64,000 nucleotides of DNA. It comes from Chrysomallon squamiferum. Lineage: Eukaryota > Mollusca > Gastropoda > Neomphalida > Peltospiridae. The notes beneath the pieces are model-generated. The model was not told the DNA's origin. It did not search any database and worked only from the letters and a program-made list of their open reading frames with translations. The stretch is taken from contig CM022676.1 in the NCBI GenBank assembly GCA_012295275.1, positions 13,206,379 to 13,270,378 on the forward strand, read 5' to 3'. This document shows positions 1 through 15,700 of the stretch, one piece after another (positions within the stretch are counted from its first letter, which is position 1; each line of letters starts with the position of its first letter). Made by a program: the position numbers and the translations under genes.

Positions 1-330
1 AATAGATGAGTCTAAAAACAAGCAGTAAACGTGTGATTTCAAAAACCTGTGTCAATACATATACAAATGCCAGACAACTGAAACTTTGTTTTGCATTTTT
101 CTCAGTTTGGCAAAAATGCAGTTACAACCTCATAGCTCTAACCCCTCAATTTATTTATGATACTGATCTATAAAAGAACATAGAAAATTACAAGAGATAA
201 AACATTTAAAAAAAAGGTATTTTAAGGGTGGACTTTTGTCTATAGTTATAGATGTTCTATCTTAACAGTTTCCATCCTTACATAACTCTCAGTCAATGAT
301 TAGTCTCTTAACACTTTTCTTCTTTGACAG

Positions 331-971
331 ATAACAGATCAACAAGTGTTCCTACAGTGCTACCACAATCAACTTCTTCCTGTAATTTAGTTTGTATTAT
401 CCTGATTACTGTTGTCAGTGTCACAGGTGTTTGCATAATCATAGTATGTTGTTTGATATCACTAAGAAACAAAAATACAAAAAAGAACAATAAAAATGAA
501 AATGTACAACTGGGCAGTGAAATGAGCATTGAAAAGACTCACACGAAAGCAGCATCTTCTACTGATAACAAAGCAGAAGAAAACTGTAACATCCAAGAGA
601 ACATTGACAAAAAAAGTGATACTGAAGATGTAGAAAGTTCACTGTCTTTCAAAGAAAGGATTCCTAATAAAGCTGGTTCAACCAATACATCCGGTTACCA
701 TGGAAATCCTGGAGCAGATGAAATATCTGAAGATTACTCAGATAATCAGACCAATGTGCAGCCTGCAAATCAACCAGTTAGTAATGATGTCTGTGAAGAA
801 CACACAGAATATGAAGTCTGTCAACAGACAGTCAGTGATTCACTGAATAAAACTGATGATATGAGTGACAGTACAACAGTGAACCAACATCCTGTCAGAC
901 AGAATCACAATGATGTTGATCATCAGATTAAAGAATGTTCAGGGATACATGTTACCATCATTAATGTTTAG
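331..971 (+). CDS. Gene A, last exon: transmembrane segment and cytoplasmic tail of an IgSF-like receptor
   Basis: The acceptor 'ctttgacag' precedes a phase-1 exon of 641 nt that ends in TAA/TAG context at 971. It encodes a short Ser/Thr-rich stalk (NRSTSVPT), a Cys-rich hydrophobic span (CIILITVVSVTGVCIIIVCC) and a basic stop-transfer (LRNKNTKKNNK). A hydrophilic, acidic, Ser-rich tail of about 160 residues follows. The tail has scattered tyrosines (SGYHGNP, EDYSDN, TEYEV) but no paired ITAM spacing, and ends ...TIINV, a possible class II PDZ ligand. The Ig exons expected upstream lie outside the window. The copy in the right arm (gene D) shows seven residue changes over the last 149 codons. 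No conserved domain is recognised in the tail. The assignment to an Ig receptor rests on gene D, which carries the same exon. Confidence 0.8.
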
Positions 972-3020
972 TACACATAGCTACTACACCACATGATAGC
1001 TTATTTTAAATAAATTCTAGATGCCAGTGATTGTTTGTGGATGCTGCTTTACTAATCGAGGAACAGCTTCATTTCTGTCTTTTATCTCTGATATAACAAA
1101 ATGATAGCTTTTAAAAATGTCTGTATTGTGTTGATGGTTTTTATTCCAGACTGAGTAATAGGCTTATTAACATGGATAAATGTACAACTTAATGCTTGTC
1201 CTTCACAAAATCTTTTATAAATACATTTTAACACTTTTGATTATGATGTTTGCAGTAAGAACTTGTATGATTGGTTAACAGTATGCTATCTGTGCTGTCA
1301 GGGTGTTTTATTGTGGAATGTCCTGTATGGATGTTTTAATGAGACGGAAAAGAATATTTACATTTGATCTGATTATATTTCTGATTTATTATCTGAAATT
1401 ATAGTTTGTAAATTAGATATTACTGTTACTTGTCTAGTTTTAGTAATCAGATTATACTTTTTACATCACCTTGTCCTTTGATATTATAATAATAATAATA
1501 TTATTATTAACATTATTATTTATTGGATATTTTTCTTTTTCTTTTTTAAAATGTATTTTCTCCACTTCACTTGTTTTTACCATACTAAAGCTTAATTCCT
1601 ACACATTTTTATTTTATTCATATTAATATGTTTATATTAGAATCGACAACAACAGAAACAACACCATCAAGCAGCAAGTAATGTAATCACATTGTTAGCC
1701 CTAACCTTGTGCTAATCATTCATGTAACCTCAGTTCCCCTTCCACTGTTCTTAATAAAACCATCTGAAATCTTTATATGCAAAAACACTAATCAGAAACT
1801 AGTCAAGAATGCATGAAAATTATTCTTTTCAAAATATAATATGATCTCATCTAATGAACACATTTCATTATTAAATTAACGTAAATTATGCAAGTTTATG
1901 GAATCTGAGTAAACACAGACTTAAGACAGCCATAACGAAGGTGTTGACTCGGGCAAAATGATGGATACCACTGACATGGATGATAGCAACATAGTGGTCA
2001 TTGCTGACATCCTAGTCTCAGTAAAAGTCCCAGCCAATGTTATATGCATTCACTTTAACTGGTTAGTGGTAGACAGAGTTCAGCCAGTCAGTGCAGAATC
2101 AATGTTTTTTAACCTCTGTTAATTTGGCTTACAAGCAGACAAAAACTTTATGAATTGCATGGAGAAAAAGATAAAGATTTGCTCATAAACGGAGTGTTGT
2201 TGTTTCTTTGATCGTGAGTTTTTCTGTGAATTCATAACCTGTATGTAAAACAGGATGTTTTAAACACTCAACAGTGAAAACCATGTTAAATATTTTGCAA
2301 GCATCAGGCTCTGGCTGCTTTTAGCCCCATTGGAAAGCTATTAAAATATGTAAAAACGGTGACCATTATAGTAGGTTCAGTTGATTATTTTCAGTGAAAA
2401 ACATTGGCTGCTGGCGGTTATAAACCAGTGACTGCACAGAACAGCTCATTTAAAGAAGGAAATGCTTTTGTGTGAATTTGTGGTGGGATTTTGAACAGCT
2501 GACTGTTAGACGAGTTTCGACTGTGTGTATGTATGTACAGACACAGATACACCTTGATAATTCAAAACTGAAAAGTATCAATAAAATAGGTTAACTTTCA
2601 GAGAATTCAGACATTTACAGCAGTTTCTTCTAATGAACATACATGTACAGGTCTGTATATATAAGCATATATCTGTATATCTAGCTATCTATCTATATAT
2701 GAATGACTGTATGTATTCATATTTACAAGCATAATTCGTACAATTCTCTTAAATCACATTTAAATTGCAAATAACATGTTTCCCACAATACACTTTTGTA
2801 AATACAAAGAAACACTAATGAGAAGAGTTAATGGTTCACTATGGCAGTTCTTTGAGGACTGTATACAATTATATATTATGTAAATTCAAAAGCCTTACAT
2901 AGACAGATGACCTATAAAAAGTTAATTTTATTCCGCTTAAAGAACAACTTAAATATTCTCTGCTTTGAGTTTTTCTAAGGCTAATTTCAATTAAATCAAT
3001 AGTCTAGGACCGAAAAAAAA
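972..3020. other. Non-coding 3' flank of gene A inside the inverted repeat
   Basis: No exon can be supported here. The stretch is conserved in the right arm. It includes a short (ATA)n/(ATT)n patch near 1490-1520. Around 2140-2270 it resembles 40240-40350, so an old dispersed repeat may be present. Confidence 0.6.
1009..1014 (+). terminator. Candidate polyadenylation signal of gene A
   Basis: AATAAA lies about 38 nt after the stop codon of the gene A terminal exon. It is the nearest canonical hexamer. It is unusually close to the stop, so a later signal may be used. Confidence 0.35.
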
Positions 3021-3029
3021 CTTTGAGAA

Positions 3030-3200
3030 ACAAGTTTTCAATCAGGATATATCTGTTGTCAGCATTTGAATTTTTGAAGGTCATTAAGAACGAATATAAG
3101 TGCTTGACTGGGACAAGACTTTCACTTCTGGAGATAGACGTGATTGAAAGATATGAGTATATGTGTGCTGCTAGATATTTGGTAGTAATTAAAGGATTAT
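3030..3200 (+). pseudogene. Possible relic of an Ig-domain exon (strands E-F)
   Basis: An open stretch reads like the end of an I-set Ig domain: 'LSLLEIDVIERYEYMCAAR' has the L-x-L...V...Y-x-C-x-A pattern of strands E and F. It is open in both arms with two substitutions. There is no first-half cysteine/tryptophan core and no convincing splice pair. It lies just upstream of the GPI-like exon. Chance resemblance in recently duplicated DNA remains possible. Confidence 0.3.
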
Positions 3201-3232
3201 TTATTTATTTATTTATTTATTAATTTATTTTT
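3180..3232. repeat. (TTTA)n microsatellite
   Basis: An ATTT tetranucleotide run forms the polypyrimidine-like tract upstream of the GPI-like exon relic. The homologous run in the right arm is at 35961-35998. Confidence 0.9.
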
Positions 3233-3234
3233 TT

Positions 3235-3289
3235 ATCCAATAAGCGGAAGCGATTCCACATTTTCTTCAATGATTTATGCAATAATCAC
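3235..3289 (+). pseudogene. GPI-like penultimate exon, left-arm copy (acceptor lost)
   Basis: This is the 55-nt counterpart of 35902-35956 (-) and 24563-24617 (+). It encodes small residues followed by SSMIYAIIT and ends at a good donor (CAC|gtaagt). In the right arm it is preceded by 'ttttag'. Here the sequence is 'tttttt', so the acceptor AG is gone. The next AG, inside the exon, gives a frame that soon stops. It is read as a recently disabled exon. Confidence 0.6.
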
Positions 3290-3664
3290 GTAAGTAGTCT
3301 TGTAACTATTTTCTTTTTATTAGTTATTTTATTGTATTATTAATTTTATCAGCTTTCCTCTCAGTATATCTGCATGTATCATCTGTACCTATGTCTAGTA
3401 TCGCTCAGTCTGTATGTTTCTGTGATTCTGTATATCTACTTTTCTGTCGGACTGTCTTCAAGTACTTGTGTATGTATGTGTATATGTATTATCTATATGT
3501 ACATGTAAAAATGTGCCTGTATCAGTGTATGTAATGATGTTTATCTACATATGTTGTCTTTTTTTATGTCTGTATGCCTTTCTTGTCTGTGTCTGTGCTT
3601 ATCTATTTCCGTGTGTCTAATAATTCTTTGTTTATCATTTTATCTTTATTTTATCTTTCTTCAG

Positions 3665-3701
3665 GTTTATCAACACTTTAGTCATCACTGGTTTGCTGTA
3701 G
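3665..3701 (+). pseudogene. GPI-like last exon, left-arm copy
   Basis: This 37-nt exon follows 'tttcttcag' and encodes FINTLVITGLL then stop. It is identical in protein to the copies at 24891-24927 and 35508-35544. Here it is probably orphaned, because the preceding 55-nt exon has lost its acceptor. Confidence 0.55.
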
Positions 3702-6059
<2,358 letters not shown>

Positions 6060-6060
<1 letters not shown>

Positions 6061-6193
6061 ACGTGACACAATAACCTAACCTAGATAAAGTACAACTCGT
6101 GTACCCGCAAGAAACAAGTTTAGTCAAAACATTCACAATGGCGCCATTGAGATATTTACTAGTTTCTGTCATGATTGTTACATGTAGTACAGG
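6060..6193 (+). pseudogene. Duplicate first exon and 5' flank of gene B, donor mutated
   Basis: This is a tandem copy of the promoter-proximal flank and signal-peptide exon at about 6462-6603. The flanks share 'ataacct' and 'acctagat' blocks and 'agaaacaa' before the ATG at 6138. The encoded start (MAPLRYLLVSVMIVTCST) parallels the real exon. At the exon end the donor reads 'acag|ggaagt', where the working copy has 'ttag|gtaagt', so GT has become GG. It is a dead or weak alternative first exon. Confidence 0.65.
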
Positions 6194-6280
6194 GAAGTTT
6201 CATTCATTTATTTTTTTATTTGGTTATTCATTTATTTATTTATTCATTTGTATTATTCAGATTTATGCCGGTTAGAGCCG

Positions 6281-6281
<1 letters not shown>

Positions 6282-6340
<59 letters not shown>

Positions 6341-6341
6341 T
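6282..6341. repeat. (TTA)n microsatellite
   Basis: A continuous trinucleotide run between the two first-exon copies. It causes a spurious poly-tyrosine reading frame. Confidence 0.95.
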
Positions 6342-6548
6342 AGTTATTCATCTTGTTTATCTGTTTTTATTATTTTTGATTTTAGTCTTGACAAGAATGA
6401 GATATTTTATACCTTAACCGAGATAGAAGTAGACGCTTTATTACAGTGAGAGCGCTGAAGTAATAACGTGACCGAGTAAGATAACCTAGATAGACTGGCT
6501 ATAACTTGTGTACACACGAAAGAAACAAAGTAAATCACAACATACACT

Positions 6549-6603
6549 ATGGCGATAGTGGGATACATACTTGTTTCTGCTTCGATTGTTGGCTATTGTT
6601 TAG
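6549..6603 (+). CDS. Gene B exon 1: signal peptide
   Basis: ATG followed by MAIVGYILVSASIVGYCL, a short hydrophobic secretion signal, ending in phase 1 at TTAG|gtaagt. This start is preferred over the copy at 6138 because its donor is intact. It targets the protein to the secretory pathway. Confidence 0.8.
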
Positions 6604-6837
6604 GTAAGTTTTATTGTTACTATGTAATTCATACATTGAAACAAATATGTTAGATATTACAGATAAAAACTGTGTACTGAAAAGTTATTCAGTCTGTGCC
6701 CTGGTTAAAACTAGTTTGGTGTATATTATTTAAACTGCACGTCGTCTCTGTGAAAAGTGAATGAATCGGACTATGAAGTCCCATAAACTGTAAGGAACGT
6801 TAAACATATCAGATTTGCGACGTATATTTTTATGATA

Positions 6838-6880
<43 letters not shown>

Positions 6881-7567
6881 GAATAAGAAGAAGAACAATA
6901 ATAATAATAATAATAATAATAATGATATTAATAATAATAATAATAATAACAATTATGTAATAAATATATAAATAACAGAAAGAGATGCGATTAAGATTTT
7001 GTTTTATTTCGATGTTGTGAAGTGCAGTGTTCTACAGTGATAGTAAAATATATAGTGACAGCTAGTATAGTGTTATAATGTTACAGCTCATTGATACACT
7101 GAGTATGAAAAGTCTTGTATGTGATGTAAATGTTTTAAATGTATACTCTGTTATTAGCAGATATACGTCCTTATATTAATGTTGAATATTGTTATCAGTG
7201 CATTTGCAGAATTACACTGTACAGCTATCTGAATTATTCATTTCTTCATTTGTTCTTCAAGGTGAATGTTTCTTGTGTTTATATATTTATATATAATTAT
7301 TTACCTATATTGGTAATTAATATAAGCTAAATCGTACACTAACAATTAATCACTTGCAATACCATTTAAAGAATATTTTAGTCAAAACAAATATTTTAGA
7401 AACATGTGACAGAGACAGGAAGTATTATTTTTGTAGAAAGAAAGAGCTAATTTTCTATAACAAATGAAAAGTAACTACACTGACTGTACTTCATTCAGTT
7501 TTATCTAATTTATCGTGAATGCAGTTAATTAATTAAAAGACTGAAAGACATAAACAAATTCCCCGAC

Positions 7568-7598
<31 letters not shown>

Positions 7599-8272
7599 GA
7601 CTCACGCTTAGATTATATTTCACATAATGGAGTTGTCGGAAATGATCTACTGAAATACTTCAAATTGTTACTCTAAAAAATTATCTTCGAGAAACAAAAA
7701 ATCATTGAATAATTAAGAGCAAGAAAACAAATCTACGGCAAAATGTGTATAACAGTTATTCTTATCACTATTGCAATCCGGACACCATTTGTAATATATC
7801 TATCTATCTATCTATCTATCTATAATTTTGTTTTCGTGAATAAATTTCCTTGTTCAAACTAAAGTAATGTACGTAACAGTATACCAAGTGAAATTATTAG
7901 ATAACCAATTTTATAATTACTGACTGTACAATAGCACATAACACATTAAAATCAAATTGATATACGTACTCTTACACTGTTCTTTATTCAGAACATTATA
8001 TATCTTTATAATATCTGGTTTCAGTTGACAGTTATCACTGTAGTGACCAGTTAGTACAGTGTGTAATGAATGATAATTAAAATCGTGAATAGTTTCATAG
8101 ATTTTTACTGTGAATCACTAAATAATTCAAACTTCTAGAGGACTGTATGGTAGTATACGTGCAAAATATATCGTATTATGTCAGGTTGACGGCCGAATAC
8201 ATTGGAAAAATGTTAGACACTGAATATCTGAAATAATTAACATGCGGTTTGAATCATTTTAGGTAAGACAGA

Positions 8273-8315
<43 letters not shown>

Positions 8316-9665
8316 TAATAATTAAAAAAAAATAATTTAAAAAACTATTTAATTTTTTCAAATCTCCATTTTTTTTTTTTTGAATAATGTATTCATTTAT
8401 TATTTAATTGTTTTCCGTACAGGTGTATCATTGAAGATATCTGGTTCTTTGTCTTATGCAGTGTTGAATGAGAAATTTACATTTACTTGTTCTGTGTCAC
8501 AGGCTGCTGGTCTTAGTGATCTGATACTATTTTATAAACTAAAACCTGGAGGTCATAAACAGCTGCTAGGTTCTCTCTATCAGACTGTTGATAGTTGTTC
8601 TTTATTCAATCGTGCTACTGGCTACACTCCAGTGTGTGGAGAAGGGATAGACGTTGGATCATCAAGTGTAAAGAACTACACACTGACCATAAACAGAACT
8701 TCAGCTGATGATGAAGCACTTTGGTGGTGTCAACTGAATACAGCTTTAAACAAGAGCAACAATTTTACTTTACCTGTTTACTGTAAGTAATTATCATATT
8801 AACTAAACAAGTATTGGAATTTTAATCATTTTAAACATTAAACTAAATAAAATGATATTAATTTGTGTCCGTGTAACATCAAAAAAAAATTACATTTCCA
8901 TACGTAGACTGTAGATAATGTTTATTAAATATTATTCTAATTTTATTACTTAGATGGTCCAGACTCTGTTACACTCAGTTTAACATCACCTGTTGAAGTG
9001 GTAGAAGGACACAGTCTCAGTGTTGACTGTGTTGCTGTGTGTAAGCCAAGCTGTTCCTACTCGTGGAAGCTGGGAAATGATGAACTCACATCAAACTCTC
9101 AACTGAGACTGTCAAACATCAGCAGGAATGAAGCAGGAAATGTTTACACGTGTACAGTGACAAACTCTGAAACAAAACAGTCTGAAAGTAACACTGTAAC
9201 ACTGACTGTCTTCTGTGAGTTACTCAGATTTTTCTTTGATATTATTAACATCGTTAAAATTTAATAGATAGCATTTAAAAATCAGCATAAGTCTAAAACA
9301 AAAGAGACTAAAAGTAACCAGTTGACACTGACAGCTTATTGTGAGCTATATTTTTAAATATCTATTTAATTTTGAGTCTCGTTTTCACTAGTATTAAATT
9401 ACAGTAACAACACCGAAACAAAACAGTCTGAAAGAAACAACTTCGGACTGACAATTTACTTTGAGTTATTCAAGTTTCATTGCAAAACATGAATGTTTAA
9501 TAGTATTTACCTCTAATTGACTGAACTTAATGGAGTATTGATTTTAATCTCTTCTTGTTTTAAATTTAAATGCAAAGCTTAGTTAATTGTTACAAGATTA
9601 GACTCAATAATTTTAGTAATACATAACAGTGCTTTTGTCACATTTATTATTATTATTATTATTAT

Positions 9666-9739
<74 letters not shown>

Positions 9740-12700
9740 TGTTTTGTTTTTGTCACAGTTAAATATTCTTGAATCTTGTTTGATAGTGTAAATTACGTAT
9801 ATCAAAAAGTTATAAATTATAGACTAGGAATAAACATACGTAATATTAAGTATAAGAAAAATGGGAACAACGTGAATAAGAAACCTTATGATGGGAATGC
9901 TAATCATAATTACATGAAGAAAAGAAAAGTATACATAAGTGGAAAAAAAAAAACGAATAAATTAAAATATGCTTAAGAGAGATCTAATCAGAAGATATTA
10001 ATTAACTTCATTAAATAAGCAGCAATGAGAAGAACAATATTTTTGTGATTAAGTAATAAATTTAATTATTATATTTTCTTGGTAATTTTCTTACAAAATA
10101 TACTTTTATATTAATAATTAACCAATTAATAAATTATTTGTCTTGTTTATGGCATCAGATAAATATGTGTGTTTTTGGTGCAAATGAAAATATTCCCAAT
10201 CTCTTACTGCTTTCAACAAAACAGTCGCCTTCCAACATTCATAAAAACAGTCTACAGTTATGTCAAGAGCAGAATGAAAAAAATCACAGAAATTAGACGT
10301 GATATTGCTCGTACGAGTTTATGCCGAAACTATAATATATTTTTCAAACGTAAAGTGTAATAAATTACTGATTTGCTCTTTCATTTCCAGATCCACCGAG
10401 TTCATCTCCAGCTGTTTCAGGAACAACGTTTCCTGTGTTTGAAGGTGACACTGTCACACTGAACTGTTCTACAACTGGTGGGAACCCAAAACCAAATCTG
10501 AACTGGACATGTTATAATCCTGTACACTGCTCTGACAGAGAAGAAACCAGAACGTGTACAATATCTTTCATAGCTAACAGGACTCAGCTAACTGTTTACC
10601 ACAGTAGAAATCAAAACCAGGAAAATAAGACAATACGAAATGATGAGAAAAACAAGAAATAACAATAAAACAAACAAACAAACACGAAAAGAACAGTGAA
10701 GATTTTTTTATTTAAAAACATAAACACACACACAAACACACACACACACACACGAACAGAAAGACATGGAGAGAGAACACGCACAGATAGACAGATACAT
10801 AGATCATTTCCAAATAAGGAATATTAATAAAGCATTCAAACAATTTTATTGATTATTATTCATTTAAACAGTTACGTTTGGTATTTGTTATTTATTTTTG
10901 TTTTATGTATATGTTTGTGTTTGTGTGTGTGTGCGCGCTCGCGCGCGCGTATGTGTGTGTGTGTGTATTTCTAGACAGACAGAGAGATAGATGTAGATAG
11001 TAATAAAATTTCATATTTTTCTATTTTTCTTATTTCTTTAGTATAATTTAATTTAATGTTATTTTATTTTATTTTATTTTATTTTATTTCATTTTATATA
11101 TCGTGTCTTTACTTTATTAATATAATTACTGAAAATGTTTTTTAGGTTTTGTAAACCTTTCTGGTTTTCCCTCTGCTGTGTTCAGACAAAGCTACACATT
11201 CCAGTGTTCTGTGTCAGGCAGCATCACTTTACCTGTCAGCTTTGTAAGAAATAAAAATATTATTTGTACAGTTCTGTCATCTTGCCATCAAGTTGATCCT
11301 GATCCTGGTTACTCTTGTACATGTGCTGGTCAGACTGGAACTTCTACACTCTTCAATCTGACAATAAACAGTGTCAGTCTTGTAGATGAAGCTAAGTGGA
11401 CATGTACATATGATGGAAGTATTAGCAACAATTGTTATTTACAAGTTTTCAGTAAGTTATTTGTTTTTAATTTGATTAAGTACTTTTTATTATTTTATGT
11501 TGTACTTTAGTGTAGTAATTATTAGTTGCAATTTATACACAATAACAATTTTATTCAACAGATACATCAAAAATTTCAAAATGAAAAGATGAATATATTC
11601 ACTGAAATTTGTTAGGCAAACATTTATCAGCAAACAAAAATAAAATAATTAGGTTTTTTTTTTGTTTAAAACTTTTTAAACAAACTATAAATTTATGATC
11701 ACACGAATAAAAAACAAAATCAATCATTATGTGTCATAATAATGGAAATATTAAGCTGAACATAGTATAGTTAAATAGAATATTTTGTATTCTGATATTT
11801 AATCTATGACATTTTATTAATTTATGTCAGAAAAAGAAACAATTGATATAAACTATACATATCTGAATCAAACAACAAAACTTTTTAAAAGAAGTGGTGT
11901 TGTTTTTTTTGCACTGAAATTTAGTATGTTTTGACAAATGTAAGAACATTTGCTCCTGAATTATTAAATGAAGTAGATTTAACTGAGCTTCATAAAAGGC
12001 TGTATTCTTTCTCAATAGTGTACATCAGTCTTTATGTTAAACTCAGTGTACTAAAGAGAAGGTGATAAAATGACTACTAGTTCAAGGCTGTGCAAAAAAA
12101 GAGAATATATTGATGAGCTGCACTGAAAACAACTGATAATTTCTCTCAAGAATAATAGTTAATGGTGTTAGGTGTTCAAGCATAGTTTGTCAATTGCTTT
12201 AATAATCTTGACATACTAAACACTTACACAGTTGTAGATAGTGCATGACTAATTCACCAGCAAACATCAAGTAAATTATAAGCAAATAGATGTTCAGCAA
12301 TGAATGCAGGAATAAAATAACTCATACTTAGCTATTCAGTTTTGTTTTGTTTTTGTGTAATGGATTATAATTCAAATTAATGTTCATATATTTCCTGGGA
12401 TTTTGTGGAGGTAGATTGAAAGCAAACAAACTCTATGACTATGTAGGTCTTATTCAACAACCAGTCCGGACAAATTCCAAGACAGCTGTTGATACACTAA
12501 GAAATCTGAGCAGCTCACAGACCGAAAGACCTAGACATGAGCTGATCACTTGGACCAGTGAAAACTGACCACTGGTGAAAACCTGTTAGCTGGAAAGATA
12601 ATGATGAATTTGCCATTTTGGTTCCACCGAACTGCATGTACAATGACTTGCCTCATAAACATTCCATATATTTATATTTTTCAGCTCCAGTTAATTATAC

Positions 12701-15700
12701 AATCACAGAAGTTTCTGGATCAAGACCAAACTCATTTAACATCACTGAGGGAAACTCTGCTGTTTTTACCTGTGTTGTACAGGGAGCCAAACCAGCACCG
12801 ACTGTTTCACAGATCTTGTGGTACGTAGACAGTAACAAGCTTCCTGTCAGCATCACTGGATCTCCCACTACTACTGACAGACTGACAACATTAAATGTGA
12901 CGTACACAGCCAGCAGAGAACATGATGGTCAGAAAGTTTTCTGTGCTGCTGAAAATAACTTGATGATTGACCAAAGTATCCCTGCTGTCAACTCAAGCAA
13001 CAAAATTGGATTAGTAATTCAAAGTAATTATTTATTTTATTTTTACAAATTTAGAAATCTCCCATTTATTTCAACAAATGAAATATGACTGACATTAACA
13101 TAACATTAGAAGTGCAAATTCACATCAGTAATTCATATCTTAAAGTTTAGTCAAAATAATTATGAAGATTGTTTAAAATATCTGTTTGGTGTGTGTGTGC
13201 GTGTGATTTCTATGTGAATGTACTTGTAACATTGCCGTATGTTTTTATTTCTATTAGTACAGTTACTCGAGTTAAACAGATTACAAAACATGATTGAACA
13301 TAAACTGTATTATATTCATAATTATTCACTGTTGTGAAATTTTGTTATGTCATGAACAAACTAGGACTGCCCGAAAATACAGTTAAATAATTAAAAAAAA
13401 AAACTTTAACCGGAATTAACTTTTTCATTTTCTAGTACTGCTTATGATAATGAAACTAAATAAAGTATGAAAATATTTTTCACTTGATCTGAACTTGAGA
13501 GTTATGAATTGAATACCATTGTGTTTTAAGTGTCAGTAGTTTAAAGGATTCTTGTTTCAAAAAAAAAAAAAAAAATGAATAGTTTTTGTTACTTGTTAAT
13601 TATCAGTAAATTCTATCAGGAGTATTACGATCACTGCATTTAACTGAATTAATAATTTCTGTTACATATCAGTTTTATTATATGAACAAAATTATCGTAT
13701 TATAATAAAACTTTTATAAACTTAGTTCATTATTAACAAACTAACAAGAAAAGAGGAATGATCACTGTTATCACCGTACATAGAATACACTAACTAATAT
13801 GTGAAGAGTAGATTTCTGTAGATATTTGACTTCATTCTGGTTCAGAAGTGACAGAACTGAACTGAAATAACAGTTTTCCTATGTTTATTTAACAGTCAGG
13901 TAATTATTAAATAATTCAATTAAATTTAACATATTTTTATTAATATGAAATGTTCTGCTTGCAGGTCCACCAGACTTTCCTTCTACAAGTGGTGAGTGTC
14001 CAGATACTTACATAGAGTCAGGACAGAGTGGAACTTGTGTGTGTAACACCACTTTTTTCTAGGAACACCTGCTGGCACAGTAAGCTGGATAACTCCTGAT
14101 GGAACTGACACACACAAACAAACTCTTGTCTTGAAATCTATTAATAGAAAGTACAACAATCAGAATTACACTTGTCAAGTCAGAAACTACGTGGAGATCA
14201 GAAACTTGACATTTACAACAAAACTAGCATGTATATCATTGTTAAAACTTTAATAACATTTTTTTTATCTGTTTGTAATTATTTTATTCAGAATTTATTG
14301 TATATTTATTTTTTCTATTTTATTTTTTAATTAAATTTTTTTATTTATTTTTTTAAAAAGTAAGAGCGACACAAAATAAGATTATTCTTAAAGAAAATGA
14401 ATTTATTTGTGACATTTTATAATTTACTAACAGAGTTTAACTGTTATCCTCTACTTCCTTTTTTGTTTTCACATCTTTATTTCCATTTTCTAAGATTAAA
14501 GAACCAGTATAGTCTTATAATGTTATACATTTTAGTTGGTCCTGATAGAACTGATATAACTGGCAACCAAGCAGATTTTGATGCTGATGGAATCAGAAAA
14601 TTGACCTTGACCTGTATTAGTGCATCATCAAGTCCCAGTGTGAACTTTACTTGGAGAAATGTCACTAGTGGTCAGATTCTGATTTCAAACGAACCAATCA
14701 GAGAACAAGACGCTGGTGATGGAGGAAAGCTGTTTAGTTAGAATCTGGTTTTGGTTCCACAGTGGTATCAAGATGGAGATGAAATAGAGTGTGAAACTAA
14801 GAATTCTCAGATATCTGACAAAAACTCAAAAACAAAAACTACACTGAGTTTGATTTGTGAGTACAATGTAAAATATTATATAATAACAATAACAATAACA
14901 ATAATAATAATAATAATAATAATAAACTGATTTTGAATATTTACTCGTTTTGGATAGAATTAGGTTCAGGTGCCATAATATGATTTGTTTACCATAGTTC
15001 GGGCTCAAACACAATCTAGATGTATTTAACTCATTCAATGAAATTAAGAGTAAGGATAAGCTGTGTGAGGTGTGATCACGTACACCCTGGAACGTGTACA
15101 CAGTGTTGACTGTCCTGTGAAAAACATCGTGAACATTAACAAAACAGATAATGACAATTTTGTTTTCAGATCCACCTGTGAATCCTCCAGAAATAAGAGG
15201 ATTCAAGACAGGACAAGTGGTTTATGAAGGAGACACACTGAACATTCGCTGTGTTGTGTCAGGTGGTAAACCTCTAGTGACATCAGTAAGTCTGTCTTGT
15301 GACACAGATCACAGGAACACTTCATCTGAGAGAGATGAAAACAGTGTTTTTGTAGATTTGTCATTTACAGTTACAGGAAATCTTAACTCTAAGACTTGTC
15401 AGTGCAGTTCAGTTCACCAGACTCACATATATACTGTAAGTATATAATAATAATAATAATAATAACAATAACAATAATAATAATAATGATAATGATAATA
15501 ATAATAAAATAAAAATAATGATGATGATGATGACAGAGATTATATTTATGCTGCTCATGATATTGATAATATAATTGACAATAACCAAGGTAACAATAAA
15601 AACATGGAAAATAAAATAATGATTAGAACAGTATAATACTTTGTTGTTCTTCTTAAGGTTTTAAACTAAGCGTTTTTAATAAATTATTTATACTGTATTA

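Noticed and set aside
308-529. Antisense frames over the TM/tail exons (also 38478-38729 on +)
   Set aside because: These are shadows of the sense exons. The sense strand has splice sites, a membrane span and paralogue conservation.
6175-6417. Open frame with a poly-tyrosine run
   Set aside because: It is a translation of the (TTA)n microsatellite, with no splice or start context.
12380-12568. Open frame in a gene B intron
   Set aside because: No Ig pattern, no splice signals and no second copy in the window.
14046-14064. A 26-nt micro-intron to explain the frame change in the 13965 exon
   Set aside because: It is too short for normal splicing. Loss of one base in the T run explains the data more simply.
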